From Billgrantia lactosivorans (GTDB lineage: Bacteria > Pseudomonadota > Gammaproteobacteria > Pseudomonadales > Halomonadaceae), in the NCBI RefSeq assembly GCF_003254665.1, contig NZ_QHGY01000004.1, positions 124,001 through 188,000 on the forward strand: a stretch of 64,000 bases of DNA, written 5' to 3'. Position 1 is the stretch's first letter; each line of letters begins with the position of its first letter. The translations under genes and the position numbers were made by a program. Below are positions 36,530 to 47,035 of the stretch, piece after piece. The notes beneath the pieces are model-generated. The model was not told the DNA's origin. It did no database searches and saw only the letters and a program-made list of their open reading frames with translations.

Positions 36530-36555
36530 TTCAAGCTTGAAATTTTAAGCTTGAA
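36530..36555. promoter_or_regulatory. Double palindrome, presumed MarR operator of the aromatic-CoA cluster
   Basis: TTCAAGCTTGAA (36530-36541) is a perfect 12-base palindrome, repeated with one change as TTTAAGCTTGAA (36544-36555). The whole 26 bases also read as a near-perfect inverted repeat with two mismatches. It lies 59-84 bases before the first gene of an operon that includes a MarR regulator, in an AT-rich island inside GC-rich DNA. This is the classical look of a MarR-type operator; the ligand is likely an aromatic acid or its CoA ester. Confidence 0.7.
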
Positions 36556-36579
36556 CTATCTTCGTCGCGGGTCTAGCCT
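36551..36579 (+). promoter_or_regulatory. Candidate promoter of the aromatic-CoA operon
   Basis: TTGAAC (36551-36556) and TAGCCT (36574-36579) are separated by 17 bases. The -35 part overlaps the second half of the double palindrome, so a bound repressor would block it. The -10 match is modest. Confidence 0.35.
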
Positions 36580-36613
36580 TCGTACAGGACAACAACGACA
36601 ACGGTTCCTGCCC

Positions 36614-38899
36614 ATGAGAATCGCCTGCCTCGGCGGTGGCCCCGCCGGCCTCTACTTCGCCATCAGCATGAAGCTGCGTGCGCCCTCCCACGACGTGGTG
36701 GTGCTCGAGCGCAACCGGCCCGACGATACCTTCGGCTGGGGCGTGGTGCTCTCCGACGAGACGCTGGACAACCTGGCCGCCAACGATGCCGTGAGCGCCG
36801 CGCGCATCCGCGAGCACTTCGCCTACTGGGACGACATCGCCGTGATCCACGACGGGGTGCGCACGGTCTCCACCGGCCACGGCTTCTGCGGCATCGGCCG
36901 TCACCGGCTGCTGCTGCTGCTGCAGCAGCGCGCCCGCGAGCTCGGCGTCGAGCTGCGCTTCGAGAGCGACGTGGCCGAGACGGACATCGACGCGCTGCGC
37001 CGCGAGTTCGACCTGGTGCTGGCCGCCGACGGCCTCAACTCGCGCACCCGCCAACGCTACGCCGAACACTTCCAGCCAGACATCGAGGTGCGCGCCTGCA
37101 AGTTCGTCTGGCTCGGCACCCACCAGACCTTCGACGACGCCTTCACCTTCATCTTCGAGAGGACCGAGCACGGCTGGGTGTGGGCCCACGCCTACCAGTT
37201 CGACGCCGACACCGCGACCTTCATCGTCGAGTGCAGCGAGCCCACCTGGCGCGCCTTCGGCTTCGGCGAGATGAGCAAGGAGCAGTCGATCGCCACCTGC
37301 GAGAGGATCTTTGCCCGGCACCTCGGCGGCCACGCGCTGATGAGCAACGCCAACCACATCCGCGGCTCGGCCTGGATCAACTTCCCCCGGGTGCTGTGCC
37401 AGCGCTGGAGCTTCGACAACGTGGTGCTGATGGGCGACGCCGCCGCCACCGCCCACTTCTCCATAGGCTCGGGCACCAAGCTGGCGCTGGAGAGCGCCAT
37501 CGCGCTGGCCGACTACCTGCACAGCGAGCCCGACATGGCCAGCGCCTTCGCTCGCTACGAGGAGGAGCGTCGCACCGAGGTGCTGCGGCTGCAGTCGGCG
37601 GCGCGCAACTCCACCGAGTGGTTCGAGCAGGTGGAGCGCTACCTCGACCTCGACCCGGTGCAGTTCAACTACTCGCTGCTGACCCGCTCCCAGCGCATCA
37701 GCCACGAGAACCTGCGCCTGCGCGACCCCGAGTGGCTGGAGAGCGCCGAGCGCTGGTTCCAGGCCCGGGCCGGCAACGAGGGCTCGCGTCGCGCGCCGAT
37801 GTTCGCCCCCTTCCGGCTGCGCGACATGACACTGCCCAACCGGGTGGTGGTCTCGCCCATGGCCCAGTACAAGGCGCTCGACGGCTGCCCCACCGACTGG
37901 CACTTCGTGCACTACGCCGAGCGCGCCAAGGGCGGAGCCGGGCTGGTCTACACCGAGATGACCTGCGTCTCGCCGCAGGGGCGCATCACCCCGGGCTGCC
38001 CCGGCTTCTACGCACCGGAACACGAGGCGGCGTGGAGGCGGCTGTGCGACTTCGTTCACGCCGAGACGCCGGCCAGGCTGTGCGCCCAGATCGGCCACTC
38101 CGGGCCCAAGGGCTCGACACAGCTCGGCTGGCAGGAGATGGACGCGCCGCTGGCCGAGGGCAACTGGCCGATCCTGGCGGCCTCCGCCGTGCCCTGGTCG
38201 GCACGCAACCAGGTACCGAAAGCGATGGACCGCGCCGACATGGAGCGCGTGCGCGACGAGTTCGTCGCCGCCGCGCGGATGGCCGAGCGTGCCGGCTTCG
38301 ACATGCTCGAGGTGCACGCCGCCCACGGCTACCTGCTCTCCTCCTTCATCACGCCGCTGACCAACCGCCGCGACGACGAATACGGCGGCTCGCTGACGAA
38401 TCGCATGCGCTATCCGCTGGAGGTGATTCGCGCGGTGCGCGCCGCCTGGCCGGCCCACAAGCCGCTGTCGGTGCGTATCTCGGCCAACGACTGGGTCGGC
38501 GACGAGGGGGTGACGCCCGACGAAGCCGTCGAGATCGCTCGCCTGCTGCAGGGCGCCGAGGTCGACATCGTCGACGTCTCGGCCGGGCAGACCTCGACCC
38601 GCGCGCGACCGCAGTACGGGCGCATGTTCCAGACGCCCTTCTCGGACCGTATCCGCAACGAGACCGGCATGGCCACCATGGCGGTGGGCAACATCTACCA
38701 GGCCGACCACGTCAACTCGATCCTGATGGCCGGCCGCGCCGACCTGGTGTGCCTGGCCCGGCCGCACCTGGCCGACCCCTACTGGACCCTGCACGCCGCC
38801 GCCGGCATCGGCGACGGCGAGTGCCACTGGCCGGCCCCCTACCTGGCCGGACGCGACCAGCTGCAGCGGCTGGCCGAGCGCGGCGAAGGATGGATGTGA
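36614..38899 (+). CDS. 2-Aminobenzoyl-CoA monooxygenase/reductase-type fusion (or salicylyl-CoA 5-hydroxylase)
   Basis: A 761-residue fusion. Residues 1-390 are a flavoprotein monooxygenase (GGGPAG at 7-12, [27 protein letters not shown]). Residues about 395-755 are an Old-Yellow-Enzyme-type FMN reductase ([25 protein letters not shown] and [11 protein letters not shown]). Such fusions convert 2-aminobenzoyl-CoA with O2 and NADH to a 2-amino-5-oxocyclohexene-carboxyl-CoA, as characterised in Azoarcus evansii; a related group hydroxylates salicylyl-CoA. The neighbouring CoA ligase, beta-oxidation-type enzymes and YjgF protein favour the anthranilate route. Start ATG 36614 matches the family N-terminus; upstream open codons are leader sequence. 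First gene of the operon. Confidence 0.85.
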   Translation: MRIACLGGGPAGLYFAISMKLRAPSHDVVVLERNRPDDTFGWGVVLSDETLDNLAANDAVSAARIREHFAYWDDIAVIHDGVRTVSTGHGFCGIGRHRLLLLLQQRARELGVELRFESDVAETDIDALRREFDLVLAADGLNSRTRQRYAEHFQPDIEVRACKFVWLGTHQTFDDAFTFIFERTEHGWVWAHAYQFDADTATFIVECSEPTWRAFGFGEMSKEQSIATCERIFARHLGGHALMSNANHIRGSAWINFPRVLCQRWSFDNVVLMGDAAATAHFSIGSGTKLALESAIALADYLHSEPDMASAFARYEEERRTEVLRLQSAARNSTEWFEQVERYLDLDPVQFNYSLLTRSQRISHENLRLRDPEWLESAERWFQARAGNEGSRRAPMFAPFRLRDMTLPNRVVVSPMAQYKALDGCPTDWHFVHYAERAKGGAGLVYTEMTCVSPQGRITPGCPGFYAPEHEAAWRRLCDFVHAETPARLCAQIGHSGPKGSTQLGWQEMDAPLAEGNWPILAASAVPWSARNQVPKAMDRADMERVRDEFVAAARMAERAGFDMLEVHAAHGYLLSSFITPLTNRRDDEYGGSLTNRMRYPLEVIRAVRAAWPAHKPLSVRISANDWVGDEGVTPDEAVEIARLLQGAEVDIVDVSAGQTSTRARPQYGRMFQTPFSDRIRNETGMATMAVGNIYQADHVNSILMAGRADLVCLARPHLADPYWTLHAAAGIGDGECHWPAPYLAGRDQLQRLAERGEGWM

Positions 38900-38901
38900 C
38901 C

Positions 38902-39645
38902 ATGAGCCAGCTCGATGGAAAGCGCGTGGTGATCACCGGCGGCGGCAGCGGCATCGGCGCCGACATGGCGCAGGCCTTTGCCGAGGCGGGCGCCGACGTC
39001 GTCATCACCGGGCGCCGGGGCGGACCGCTCGAGGAGGTGGCCGCGCGGCATCCGTCGATCAGCTATGCCGTCGCCGACGTCACCCAGGAAGACGACATGG
39101 CATCACTGTTCGAGCATCTCGGCGAGGTCGATATCGTCATCGCCAATGCCGGGGCGGCCGAGAGCGCCCCGCTGATCAGAACCGAGCTGGAGCAGTGGCA
39201 GCGCATGCTCGAGGTCAACCTGACCGGCGTGTTCCTGACCCTGCGCGAGGGCCTGAAACGGCTGCGCGACGGCGGCCGGCTGATCGCCGTGGCCTCCACC
39301 GCCGGGCTCAAGGGCTACCCCTACGTGGCGCCCTACTGCGCCGCCAAGCATGGCGTGGTGGGTCTGGTTCGCGCCCTGGCCCAGGAGGTCGCGGGCCGCG
39401 ACATCACCGTCAATGCGCTGTGTCCCGGCTTTACCGAGACCCCGCTGCTCGAGGCCAGCGTCGCCACCATCGTGGCCAAGACCGGCCAGACAGCGGAGCA
39501 GGCGCGCGCCCACCTGCAGTCCACCAATCCCGGCGGCCGGCTCGTGCAGCCCGCCGAGGTCACCGCCACGGCGCTGTGGCTGTGCGGCCCTCATAGCGGT
39601 GCCATCCACGGCCAGGCAATCTCGATCTCGGGAGGCGAGACATGA
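38902..39645 (+). CDS. Short-chain dehydrogenase/reductase
   Basis: A 247-residue classical SDR with NAD(P)-binding TGGGSGIG at 12-19, NAG near 82-84 and the Ser132-Tyr145-Lys149 triad (in STAG and YCAAK). It most likely oxidises a 3-hydroxyacyl-CoA-type alcohol in the ring-derived chain, in the manner of 3-hydroxyacyl-CoA dehydrogenases; the exact step is inferred from context. It begins two bases after the monooxygenase stop and overlaps the MarR gene by four, so coupling is tight. Confidence 0.85.
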   Translation: MSQLDGKRVVITGGGSGIGADMAQAFAEAGADVVITGRRGGPLEEVAARHPSISYAVADVTQEDDMASLFEHLGEVDIVIANAGAAESAPLIRTELEQWQRMLEVNLTGVFLTLREGLKRLRDGGRLIAVASTAGLKGYPYVAPYCAAKHGVVGLVRALAQEVAGRDITVNALCPGFTETPLLEASVATIVAKTGQTAEQARAHLQSTNPGGRLVQPAEVTATALWLCGPHSGAIHGQAISISGGET

Positions 39646-40109
39646 CGGCGCCACGGTTGAAACCGGAAACCCTGAGCAAGGAGCGGCTGCGCCTGTGGCT
39701 GCGCATGCTGCGGGTCACGCGCCAGGTCGAGGCGGCGCTGCGCGAGCGGCTGCGCCTGGAGTTCGACTCCACCCTGCCGCGCTTCGACGTCATGGCGGCG
39801 CTGTTCCGCGACCATGACGGGCTCAAGATGAACGAGCTGTCCCGGCGGCTGCGCGTCTCCAACGGCAACGTCACCGGCATCGTCGACCGCCTGGCGGAGG
39901 ACGGCCTGGTCGAGCGCATCGCCATCGAGGGCGACCGCCGCGCCACCCTGGTGCGCCTGACCGCCCACGGGCGCGACGCCTTCGGCCTCATGGCAAAAGC
40001 CCACGAAGGCTGGGTCGACGAACTGCTCGACGGCGTCAGCGCCGAGGATGCCCATCATATCGGCGAGCTGCTGCATCGCTTGCCGTCCGACACGGGAGCA
40101 CAACGATGA
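39642..40109 (+). CDS. MarR family transcriptional regulator
   Basis: A 155-residue winged-helix regulator. The HTH is about residues 55-85 ([20 protein letters not shown]), with the wing [20 protein letters not shown], characteristic of MarR. Inside the operon and overlapping both neighbours by four bases, it probably senses the CoA ester or the aromatic acid and represses its own operon through the double palindrome at 36530-36555. Its placement third in the operon gives autoregulation. Confidence 0.92.
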   Translation: MTAPRLKPETLSKERLRLWLRMLRVTRQVEAALRERLRLEFDSTLPRFDVMAALFRDHDGLKMNELSRRLRVSNGNVTGIVDRLAEDGLVERIAIEGDRRATLVRLTAHGRDAFGLMAKAHEGWVDELLDGVSAEDAHHIGELLHRLPSDTGAQR

Positions 40110-40914
40110 AACTGGCCGACCTGGCGCCGCGCCATTTCCTGTGGCGCATGGAGGGCGAGGTGGCGGTGATCCGCCTGAATCGCCCCGAGCGCAAGAACCC
40201 GCTCACCTTCGACAGCTACGCCGAGCTGCGCGACACCTTCCGCGACCTGGTCTATGCCGAGGACGTCAAGGCCGTGGTGTTCGCCCCCAACGGCGGCAAC
40301 TTCTGCTCCGGCGGCGACGTCCACGAGATCATCGCCCCGCTGGTCGGGCGCGACATGAAGGGCCTGCTCGCATTCACCCGCATGACCGGCGACCTGGTCA
40401 AGGCAATGCTCCAGTGCACCCGGCCGATCATCAGCGCGGTGGACGGCGCCTGCGTCGGCGCCGGTGCGATCATCGCCATGGCCTCCGACATCCGCTTCGC
40501 CACGCCCCGGGCCAGCACCGCCTTCCTCTTCACCCGGGTGGGGCTCGCCGGCTGCGACATGGGCGCCTGCGCCATGCTGCCTCGCCTCATCGGCCAGGGC
40601 CGTGCCGCCGACCTGCTCTACAGCGGGCGCAGCATGAGCGCGGAAGAGGGCCATCAATGGGGTTTCTACAACCGTCTGGTCGAGCCTGACGCGCTGGAGG
40701 CCGAAGCCATCGCCTACGCCACCCGCCTGGCCCAGGGGCCCACCTTCGCCCACGGCATCACCAAGACCCAGCTCAACCAGGAATGGTCGATGAGCCTGGA
40801 GCAGGCCATCGAGGCCGAGGCCCAGGCCCAGGCGATCTGCATGCAGACCCGCGACTTCGAGCGCGCCTACCGCGCCTTCGCCGCCAAGCAGAAGCCGGTC
40901 TTCGAGGGGGATTG

Positions 40915-40915
<1 letters not shown>
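40106..40915 (+). CDS. Crotonase-superfamily protein lacking hydratase glutamates
   Basis: A 269-residue crotonase. The oxyanion-hole pieces are present: [11 protein letters not shown] (G69-G70) and [10 protein letters not shown]. By position, however, the two catalytic Glu of enoyl-CoA hydratase (E144 and E164 of the rat enzyme) correspond to about I122 and F142. An Asp (D151, in [14 protein letters not shown]) resembles the Asp used by dienoyl-CoA isomerases. It may therefore be an isomerase or a ring-opening hydrolase rather than a plain hydratase. The annotation 'enoyl-CoA hydratase' would be by fold only. Start and stop overlap its neighbours (ATGA, TGATG). Confidence 0.8.
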
Positions 40916-42075
<1,160 letters not shown>

Positions 42076-42148
42076 AGAGACGCCAGCCCCGTATCCCCCT
42101 GTCGACGCACCAGCGCCGAACAACAACAACGACGTACGGAGAATGGTC

Positions 42149-43789
42149 ATGAACGCACCGTCGGCCCACGCCGATACCTTCGCCCGGGACAACCTGCCGC
42201 CCGCGCAGGAGTGGCCCGAGTTCAAGCTCGACGGCTTCGACTATCCCGCGCGGCTCAACGCTGCGGTGGAGCTCTGCGACCGCTGGGTCGAGCGCGGCCA
42301 CGGCGAGCGCGTGGCGCTGGTCGGCAACGGCCGTCGGCGCAGCTACCGCGAGCTGGCCGAGTGGACCAACCGCCTGGCCCATGCGCTGGTCGACGAGCTC
42401 GGCGTGCGCCCGGGCCACCGGGTACTGATCCGCTCGGCCAACAACCCGGCCATGGTGGCCTGCTGGCTCGCCGCCACCAAGGCCGGCGCGGTGGTGGTCA
42501 ACACCATGCCGATGCTGCGCGCCGGCGAGCTGGCGCAGATCGTCGACAAGGCCGAGATCGGCCTGGCGCTGTGCGACACCCGCCTGCTCGAGGAGCTCGA
42601 GGCATGCGCGGCGGAGAGCGCCTACCTGAAACGCGTGGTCGGCTTCGACGGCACCGCCAACCACGACGCCGAGCTCGACCGCCTGGCGCTGGACAAGCCG
42701 AGCGACTTCACCGCGGTGGCCACCGCCGCCGAGGACGTGGCGCTGCTCGGCTTCACCTCCGGCACCACCGGCAAGCCCAAGGCGACCATGCACTTCCACC
42801 GCGACCTGCTGATCATCGCCGACGGCTACGCCCGCGAGGTGCTGCAGGTGACGCCGGACGACGTCTTCGTCGGCTCGCCGCCGCTGGCCTTCACCTTCGG
42901 CCTCGGCGGCCTCGCCATCTTCCCGCTGCGCTTCGGCGCCAGCGCCGTGCTGCTGGAGAAGGCCACGCCGCCCAACATGCTCGAGATCATCCGCGAGCAC
43001 CGCGCCACCGTCGTGTTCACCGCCCCTACCGCGTATCGCACCATGCTCGCCTCGCTGGAGAGCGGCCAGGAGCTCGACAGCCTGCGTGTGGCGGTGTCGG
43101 CCGGCGAGACGCTGCCGGCACCGATCTACCACGACTGGATCGCCAAGACCGGCACGCCGATCCTCGACGGCATCGGCGCCACCGAGATGCTGCACATCTT
43201 CATCTCCAACCGCCTCGACGACCACCGCCCCGCCTGTACCGGCAAGCCGGTAGCCGGCTACGAGGCGAAGATCGTCGATGCCGAGATGAACGAGCTGCCG
43301 CGCGGCGAGATCGGCCGCCTGGCGGTGCGCGGCCCCACCGGCTGCCGCTACCTGGCCGACGCGCGCCAGCGCGGCTACGTGCAGCAGGGCTGGAACCTGA
43401 CCGGCGACGCCTTCACCCAGGACGACGAGGGCTACTTCCACTTTGCCGCACGCAATGACGATATGATCGTCTCGTCCGGCTACAACATCGCCGGCCCCGA
43501 GGTGGAGGCCGCCCTGCTGGCCCACGAGGCGGTGGCGGAGTGCGCGGTGATCGGCGCACCGAATGGAGAGCGTGGGCAGATCGTCGAGGCCTTCGTGGTA
43601 CTGTCTCCCGGTGTCGAGCCGGACGCGGCCTGTGTCGAGCGGCTGCAGGCCTTCGTCAAGCAGCGCATCGCGCCCTACAAGTACCCGCGTTCGGTCCGCT
43701 TCGTCGAGACGCTGCCGAAGACGGCGACCGGCAAGGTGCAGCGCTTCCGCCTGCGCCAGGAGCATTATCCTGACGGCGGGAAGGGCTGA
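42149..43789 (+). CDS. Aryl-CoA ligase (2-aminobenzoate/benzoate-CoA ligase type)
   Basis: A 546-residue AMP-forming acyl/aryl-CoA synthetase that activates an aromatic acid with ATP and CoA. It carries the ATP motif TSGTTGKPKA (near residue 205), the GATEML aromatic-ligase motif and the C-terminal catalytic Lys in PKTATGKVQRFRLRQ. GATEMLHIFISN instead of the fatty-acyl YGxTE favours benzoate-like substrates. The second ATG (42149) was chosen because GGAG is correctly spaced only for that one. With the 2-aminobenzoyl-CoA-type oxygenase in the same operon, anthranilate is the likely substrate. Confidence 0.9.
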   Translation: MNAPSAHADTFARDNLPPAQEWPEFKLDGFDYPARLNAAVELCDRWVERGHGERVALVGNGRRRSYRELAEWTNRLAHALVDELGVRPGHRVLIRSANNPAMVACWLAATKAGAVVVNTMPMLRAGELAQIVDKAEIGLALCDTRLLEELEACAAESAYLKRVVGFDGTANHDAELDRLALDKPSDFTAVATAAEDVALLGFTSGTTGKPKATMHFHRDLLIIADGYAREVLQVTPDDVFVGSPPLAFTFGLGGLAIFPLRFGASAVLLEKATPPNMLEIIREHRATVVFTAPTAYRTMLASLESGQELDSLRVAVSAGETLPAPIYHDWIAKTGTPILDGIGATEMLHIFISNRLDDHRPACTGKPVAGYEAKIVDAEMNELPRGEIGRLAVRGPTGCRYLADARQRGYVQQGWNLTGDAFTQDDEGYFHFAARNDDMIVSSGYNIAGPEVEAALLAHEAVAECAVIGAPNGERGQIVEAFVVLSPGVEPDAACVERLQAFVKQRIAPYKYPRSVRFVETLPKTATGKVQRFRLRQEHYPDGGKG

Positions 43790-43875
43790 CAGCAGGGCAT
43801 CACACGGCAGCAACGGCACCAGCGCCGGGCACGGCGCCAACGACCACAACAAACGAGAACGAAGAGGGTACATCC

Positions 43876-45018
43876 ATGAAGAGACTAGCCAGCGTTGGCC
43901 TCGGCCTGCTGATGACCGCCACCCTGTCGGCGGCCCAGGCCCAGGAGGTCAAGATCGGCATGATTACCACGCTTTCGGGGGGCGGCTCGCACCTGGGCGT
44001 GGACGTACGCGACGGCTTCCAGCTGGCCATCGAGCGCGCCGGCCGCGACGACATCGAGGTGCTGGTGCAGGACGATGGCAACCGCCCCGACCTGGCGCGC
44101 AGCCTGGCCAACGAATTCATGCAGCGCGACGAGGTCGACATCCTCACCGGCATCATCTTCTCCAACCTGGCCATGGCGGTGGTGCCGGCGGCGGTGCGCC
44201 AGGGCACCTTCTACATCTCGCCCAACGCCGGGCCGTCGGACCTGGCCGGGCGCATGTGCCACGAGAACTACTTCAACGCCGCCTACCAGAACGACAACCT
44301 GCACGGCGCGATGGGCGCCTACATGCGCGAGCAGGGCTTCGAGAAGCCGATCATCATGGCGCCCAACTACCCCGCCGGCACCGACGCCCTGGCCGGCTTC
44401 AAGCACCTCTACGAAGGCGAGGTGGTCGACGAGATCTACACCCAGATGGGCCAGACCGACTACGCCGCCGAGATCGCCCAGATCCGCGCCAGCGACGCCG
44501 ACAGCCTGTTCTTCTTCCTGCCCGGCGGCATGGGCATCTCGTTCATGAAGCAGTGGGACAGCTCCGGCATCGACATGCCCGTGTTCGGCGCCGCCTTCTC
44601 CTTCGACGAGACGATCATCAAGGCGGTGGGCAGCGCGGCGATCGGCGCCATGAACACCTCGCTGTGGGCCTACGACCTCGACAACGAGGCCAACCACGCC
44701 TTCGTCGAGGCCTTCCGCGAGACCTACGACCGTATGCCGACGCTCTACGCGGCCCAGGGCTACGATACCGCCAACCTGATCCTCAGCGCGCTGGAGAAGA
44801 CCCACCCGGACGACCAGGACGCCTTCCGCGAGGCGCTGCGCGAGGCTGACTTCGACTCGGTGCGCGGCGAGTTCCGCTTCGGCCCCAACCACCACCCGAT
44901 CCAGGACATCTACGTCCGCGAAGTGGTCGAGGGCGACGACGGCCAGCCCACCAACCGCCTGGTCGGCATCGCCGTGGAGGACATCCAGGACGTCTACCAC
45001 ACCCAGTGCGAGATGTGA
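43876..45018 (+). CDS. ABC transporter periplasmic substrate-binding protein (branched-chain/aromatic type)
   Basis: A 380-residue solute-binding protein of the Leu/Ile/Val class (type I periplasmic fold). The signal peptide is MKRLASVGLGLLMTATLSAA with cleavage after AQA. Two Rossmann-like lobes follow (IGMITTLSGGGSHLGVDVRD; GQTDYAAEIAQIRASDADS). Its association with aromatic-degradation genes suggests that the ligand is anthranilate or a related acid rather than an amino acid. Followed by a GC hairpin before the permease genes. Confidence 0.92.
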   Translation: MKRLASVGLGLLMTATLSAAQAQEVKIGMITTLSGGGSHLGVDVRDGFQLAIERAGRDDIEVLVQDDGNRPDLARSLANEFMQRDEVDILTGIIFSNLAMAVVPAAVRQGTFYISPNAGPSDLAGRMCHENYFNAAYQNDNLHGAMGAYMREQGFEKPIIMAPNYPAGTDALAGFKHLYEGEVVDEIYTQMGQTDYAAEIAQIRASDADSLFFFLPGGMGISFMKQWDSSGIDMPVFGAAFSFDETIIKAVGSAAIGAMNTSLWAYDLDNEANHAFVEAFRETYDRMPTLYAAQGYDTANLILSALEKTHPDDQDAFREALREADFDSVRGEFRFGPNHHPIQDIYVREVVEGDDGQPTNRLVGIAVEDIQDVYHTQCEM

Positions 45019-45023
45019 CGCCT

Positions 45024-45051
45024 CGCCGCCGGGCCATGCGGCCCGGCGGCG
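45024..45051 (+). other. Perfect hairpin between binding-protein and permease genes
   Basis: CGCCGCCGGGCC-ATGC-GGCCCGGCGGCG is a perfect 12-base stem with a four-base loop, starting six bases after the binding-protein stop. No U-run follows. Such hairpins stabilise the upstream mRNA or attenuate readthrough, so the binding protein is made in excess over the membrane parts. Confidence 0.75.
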
Positions 45052-45081
45052 CTACTGCAACGCGCGACGGTTATCCATGAC

Positions 45082-45996
45082 ATGACGCTCTTCATCGAAC
45101 AGCTCTTCAACGGCCTTCAGCTCGGCACCATGCTGTTCCTGATGGCCAGCGGCCTGACCCTGGTGTTCGGCGTGATGGGCCTGATCAACCTGGCCCACGG
45201 CTCCTTCTACATGGTCGGTGCCTATGCCACGGCGCTGGCCACCGCCGCCACCGGCTCCTTCCTGGTCGGCCTCGCCGCCGGCATCGCCGCGGCCGCCGCG
45301 GTCGGCGCCCTGGTCGAGCTGATCGTGATCCGCCGGCTCTACCACCGGCCGCACCTCGACCAGGTGCTGGCCACCTTCGCCCTGATCCTGATCTTCTCCG
45401 AAGGCACCCGCTGGCTGTTCGGCTCCTCGCCGCTGTGGCTCAACCCGCCGGCGCTACTGGCCGGTTCGGTGACCCTCCCCGGTGGCCTGCGCTACCCGCT
45501 CTTCCGCCTGGTGATCATCGCCGTGGGCGTGGCCGTGGCGGTGGGCATGTACTTCCTGATCTCGCGCACGCGGCTCGGCATGCGCATCCGCGCCGGCGAG
45601 AGCGACCGCGAGATGATCGGCGCGCTGGGCGTCGACATCGCCCGGCTCTACACCCTGGTGTTCGCCATGGGCGCAGCGCTGGCCGGCCTGGCCGGGGCCC
45701 TGGTCGGCGCCCTGCAGTCGGTGCAGGTGGGCATGGGCGAGCCGGTGCTGATCCTCGCCTTCGTGGTGATCGTGATCGGCGGCATCGGCTCGATCAAGGG
45801 GGCCCTCTACGGCGCCATCCTGGTCGGCGTGGTCGACACCCTGGGGCGGGTCTTCCTGCCGCTGTTCTTCCGCCAGTTCATGCCCTCCTCGGAGGCGGCG
45901 GGCGTCGGCGCGGCGATTGCCGCGATGCTGATCTACATCCTGATGGCCGTGATCCTGGCCTTCAAACCCAAGGGACTGTTTGCCGCCAATGAATAA
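45082..45996 (+). CDS. Branched-chain-type ABC permease (LivH family)
   Basis: A 304-residue inner-membrane permease with eight or so helices. FNGLQLGTMLFLMASGLTLV, FGVMGLINLAHGSFYMVGAY and GIGSIKGALYGAILVGVVDT are standard for LivH. It forms a channel with the LivM-like partner, whose start overlaps its stop. The transport cargo is expected to be the aromatic acid of this locus. Confidence 0.93.
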   Translation: MTLFIEQLFNGLQLGTMLFLMASGLTLVFGVMGLINLAHGSFYMVGAYATALATAATGSFLVGLAAGIAAAAAVGALVELIVIRRLYHRPHLDQVLATFALILIFSEGTRWLFGSSPLWLNPPALLAGSVTLPGGLRYPLFRLVIIAVGVAVAVGMYFLISRTRLGMRIRAGESDREMIGALGVDIARLYTLVFAMGAALAGLAGALVGALQSVQVGMGEPVLILAFVVIVIGGIGSIKGALYGAILVGVVDTLGRVFLPLFFRQFMPSSEAAGVGAAIAAMLIYILMAVILAFKPKGLFAANE

Positions 45997-47035
45997 GCCC
46001 GACACCCCGACCCTCGCCCCGCAGCCGGGGCTGCCGACGCCCGCGGCCAGCTGGCACGACCGCAAGGGGCTGGTGCAGATCGGCCTGCTGGCGCTGCTGC
46101 TGCTGGCGCCGCTGGCCGCCCACCTGCTGGGCCACGTCTACTACGTCAACCTGGCCTCGCGGGTCACCCTGGTCGCCATGGCCGCGGTGGGCCTCAACCT
46201 GGCCATCGGCTACGGCGGCATGGTGAGCTTCGGCCACGCCGCCTATTTCGGCCTGGGCGGCTACGTGGCCGGCATCAGCGCCTATCACGCCTTCGACTTC
46301 ACCCCGGTGATCGCCTGGCCCATTGCCATCCCCGGCAGCGACAGCATGCTGGCGATCTGGCTCGCGGCGCTCGTGCTGTGCGGCCTGCTGGCGCTGGTCA
46401 TCGGCGCCATCTCGCTGCGCACCACCGGGGTCTACTTCATCATGATCACCCTGGCCTTCGCCCAGATGATGTACTACTTCGCCAACTCCTGGCCCACCTA
46501 CGGCGGCGAGGACGGCCTGCCGATCTACCTGCGCAACTCGCTGCCGTGGGTCGACACCAACGACGCCCTGACCTTCTTCCTGATCTGCTTCGCCGGTCTC
46601 GTGCTGTCGCTCGCCCTCACCTCGCGGATCATGAAGTCGCGCTTCGGCGCCGCCCTGACCATGGCCCGGCTCAACGACACCCGGCTCGCCACCGCCGGCA
46701 TCGCGCCCTACCCCGTTCGCCTGGTCGCCTTCGTCATCTCGGCGATGATCACGGGGCTTGCCGGGGCGCTCTACGCCGACCTCAACGGCTTCGTCAGCCC
46801 CACCATGCTGAGCTGGCACATGTCGGGGGAGCTGATGGTGATCGTCATCCTCGGCGGCGTGGGGCGGCTCTACGGGCCGCTGGCCGGGGCCATCCTGTTC
46901 GTGATGATGGAGACCCTGCTGGGCGGGCTGACCGAGTACTGGAAGCTGTTCCTCGGCCTGGTGCTGCTGTTCGTGGTGCTGTTCGCCAAGCACGGCGTGA
47001 TGGGCTGGCTGGCCGGGAGGGAACGCCATGAGTGA
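45989..47035 (+). CDS. Branched-chain-type ABC permease (LivM family)
   Basis: A 348-residue permease with about ten helices; VGLNLAIGYGGMVSFGHAAY and VILGGVGRLYGPLAGAILFV are the hallmark segments. An N-terminal Pro/Thr-rich tail (about 25 residues) precedes the first helix. ATG 45989 overlaps the LivH-type gene by eight bases and its end overlaps the ATPase gene start. Probable second channel half of the aromatic-acid importer. Confidence 0.92.
   Translation: MNKPDTPTLAPQPGLPTPAASWHDRKGLVQIGLLALLLLAPLAAHLLGHVYYVNLASRVTLVAMAAVGLNLAIGYGGMVSFGHAAYFGLGGYVAGISAYHAFDFTPVIAWPIAIPGSDSMLAIWLAALVLCGLLALVIGAISLRTTGVYFIMITLAFAQMMYYFANSWPTYGGEDGLPIYLRNSLPWVDTNDALTFFLICFAGLVLSLALTSRIMKSRFGAALTMARLNDTRLATAGIAPYPVRLVAFVISAMITGLAGALYADLNGFVSPTMLSWHMSGELMVIVILGGVGRLYGPLAGAILFVMMETLLGGLTEYWKLFLGLVLLFVVLFAKHGVMGWLAGRERHE

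Noticed and set aside
36545..38827. A 760-codon minus-strand frame
   Set aside because: Antisense to the monooxygenase/reductase fusion, with biased composition and no ribosome site.
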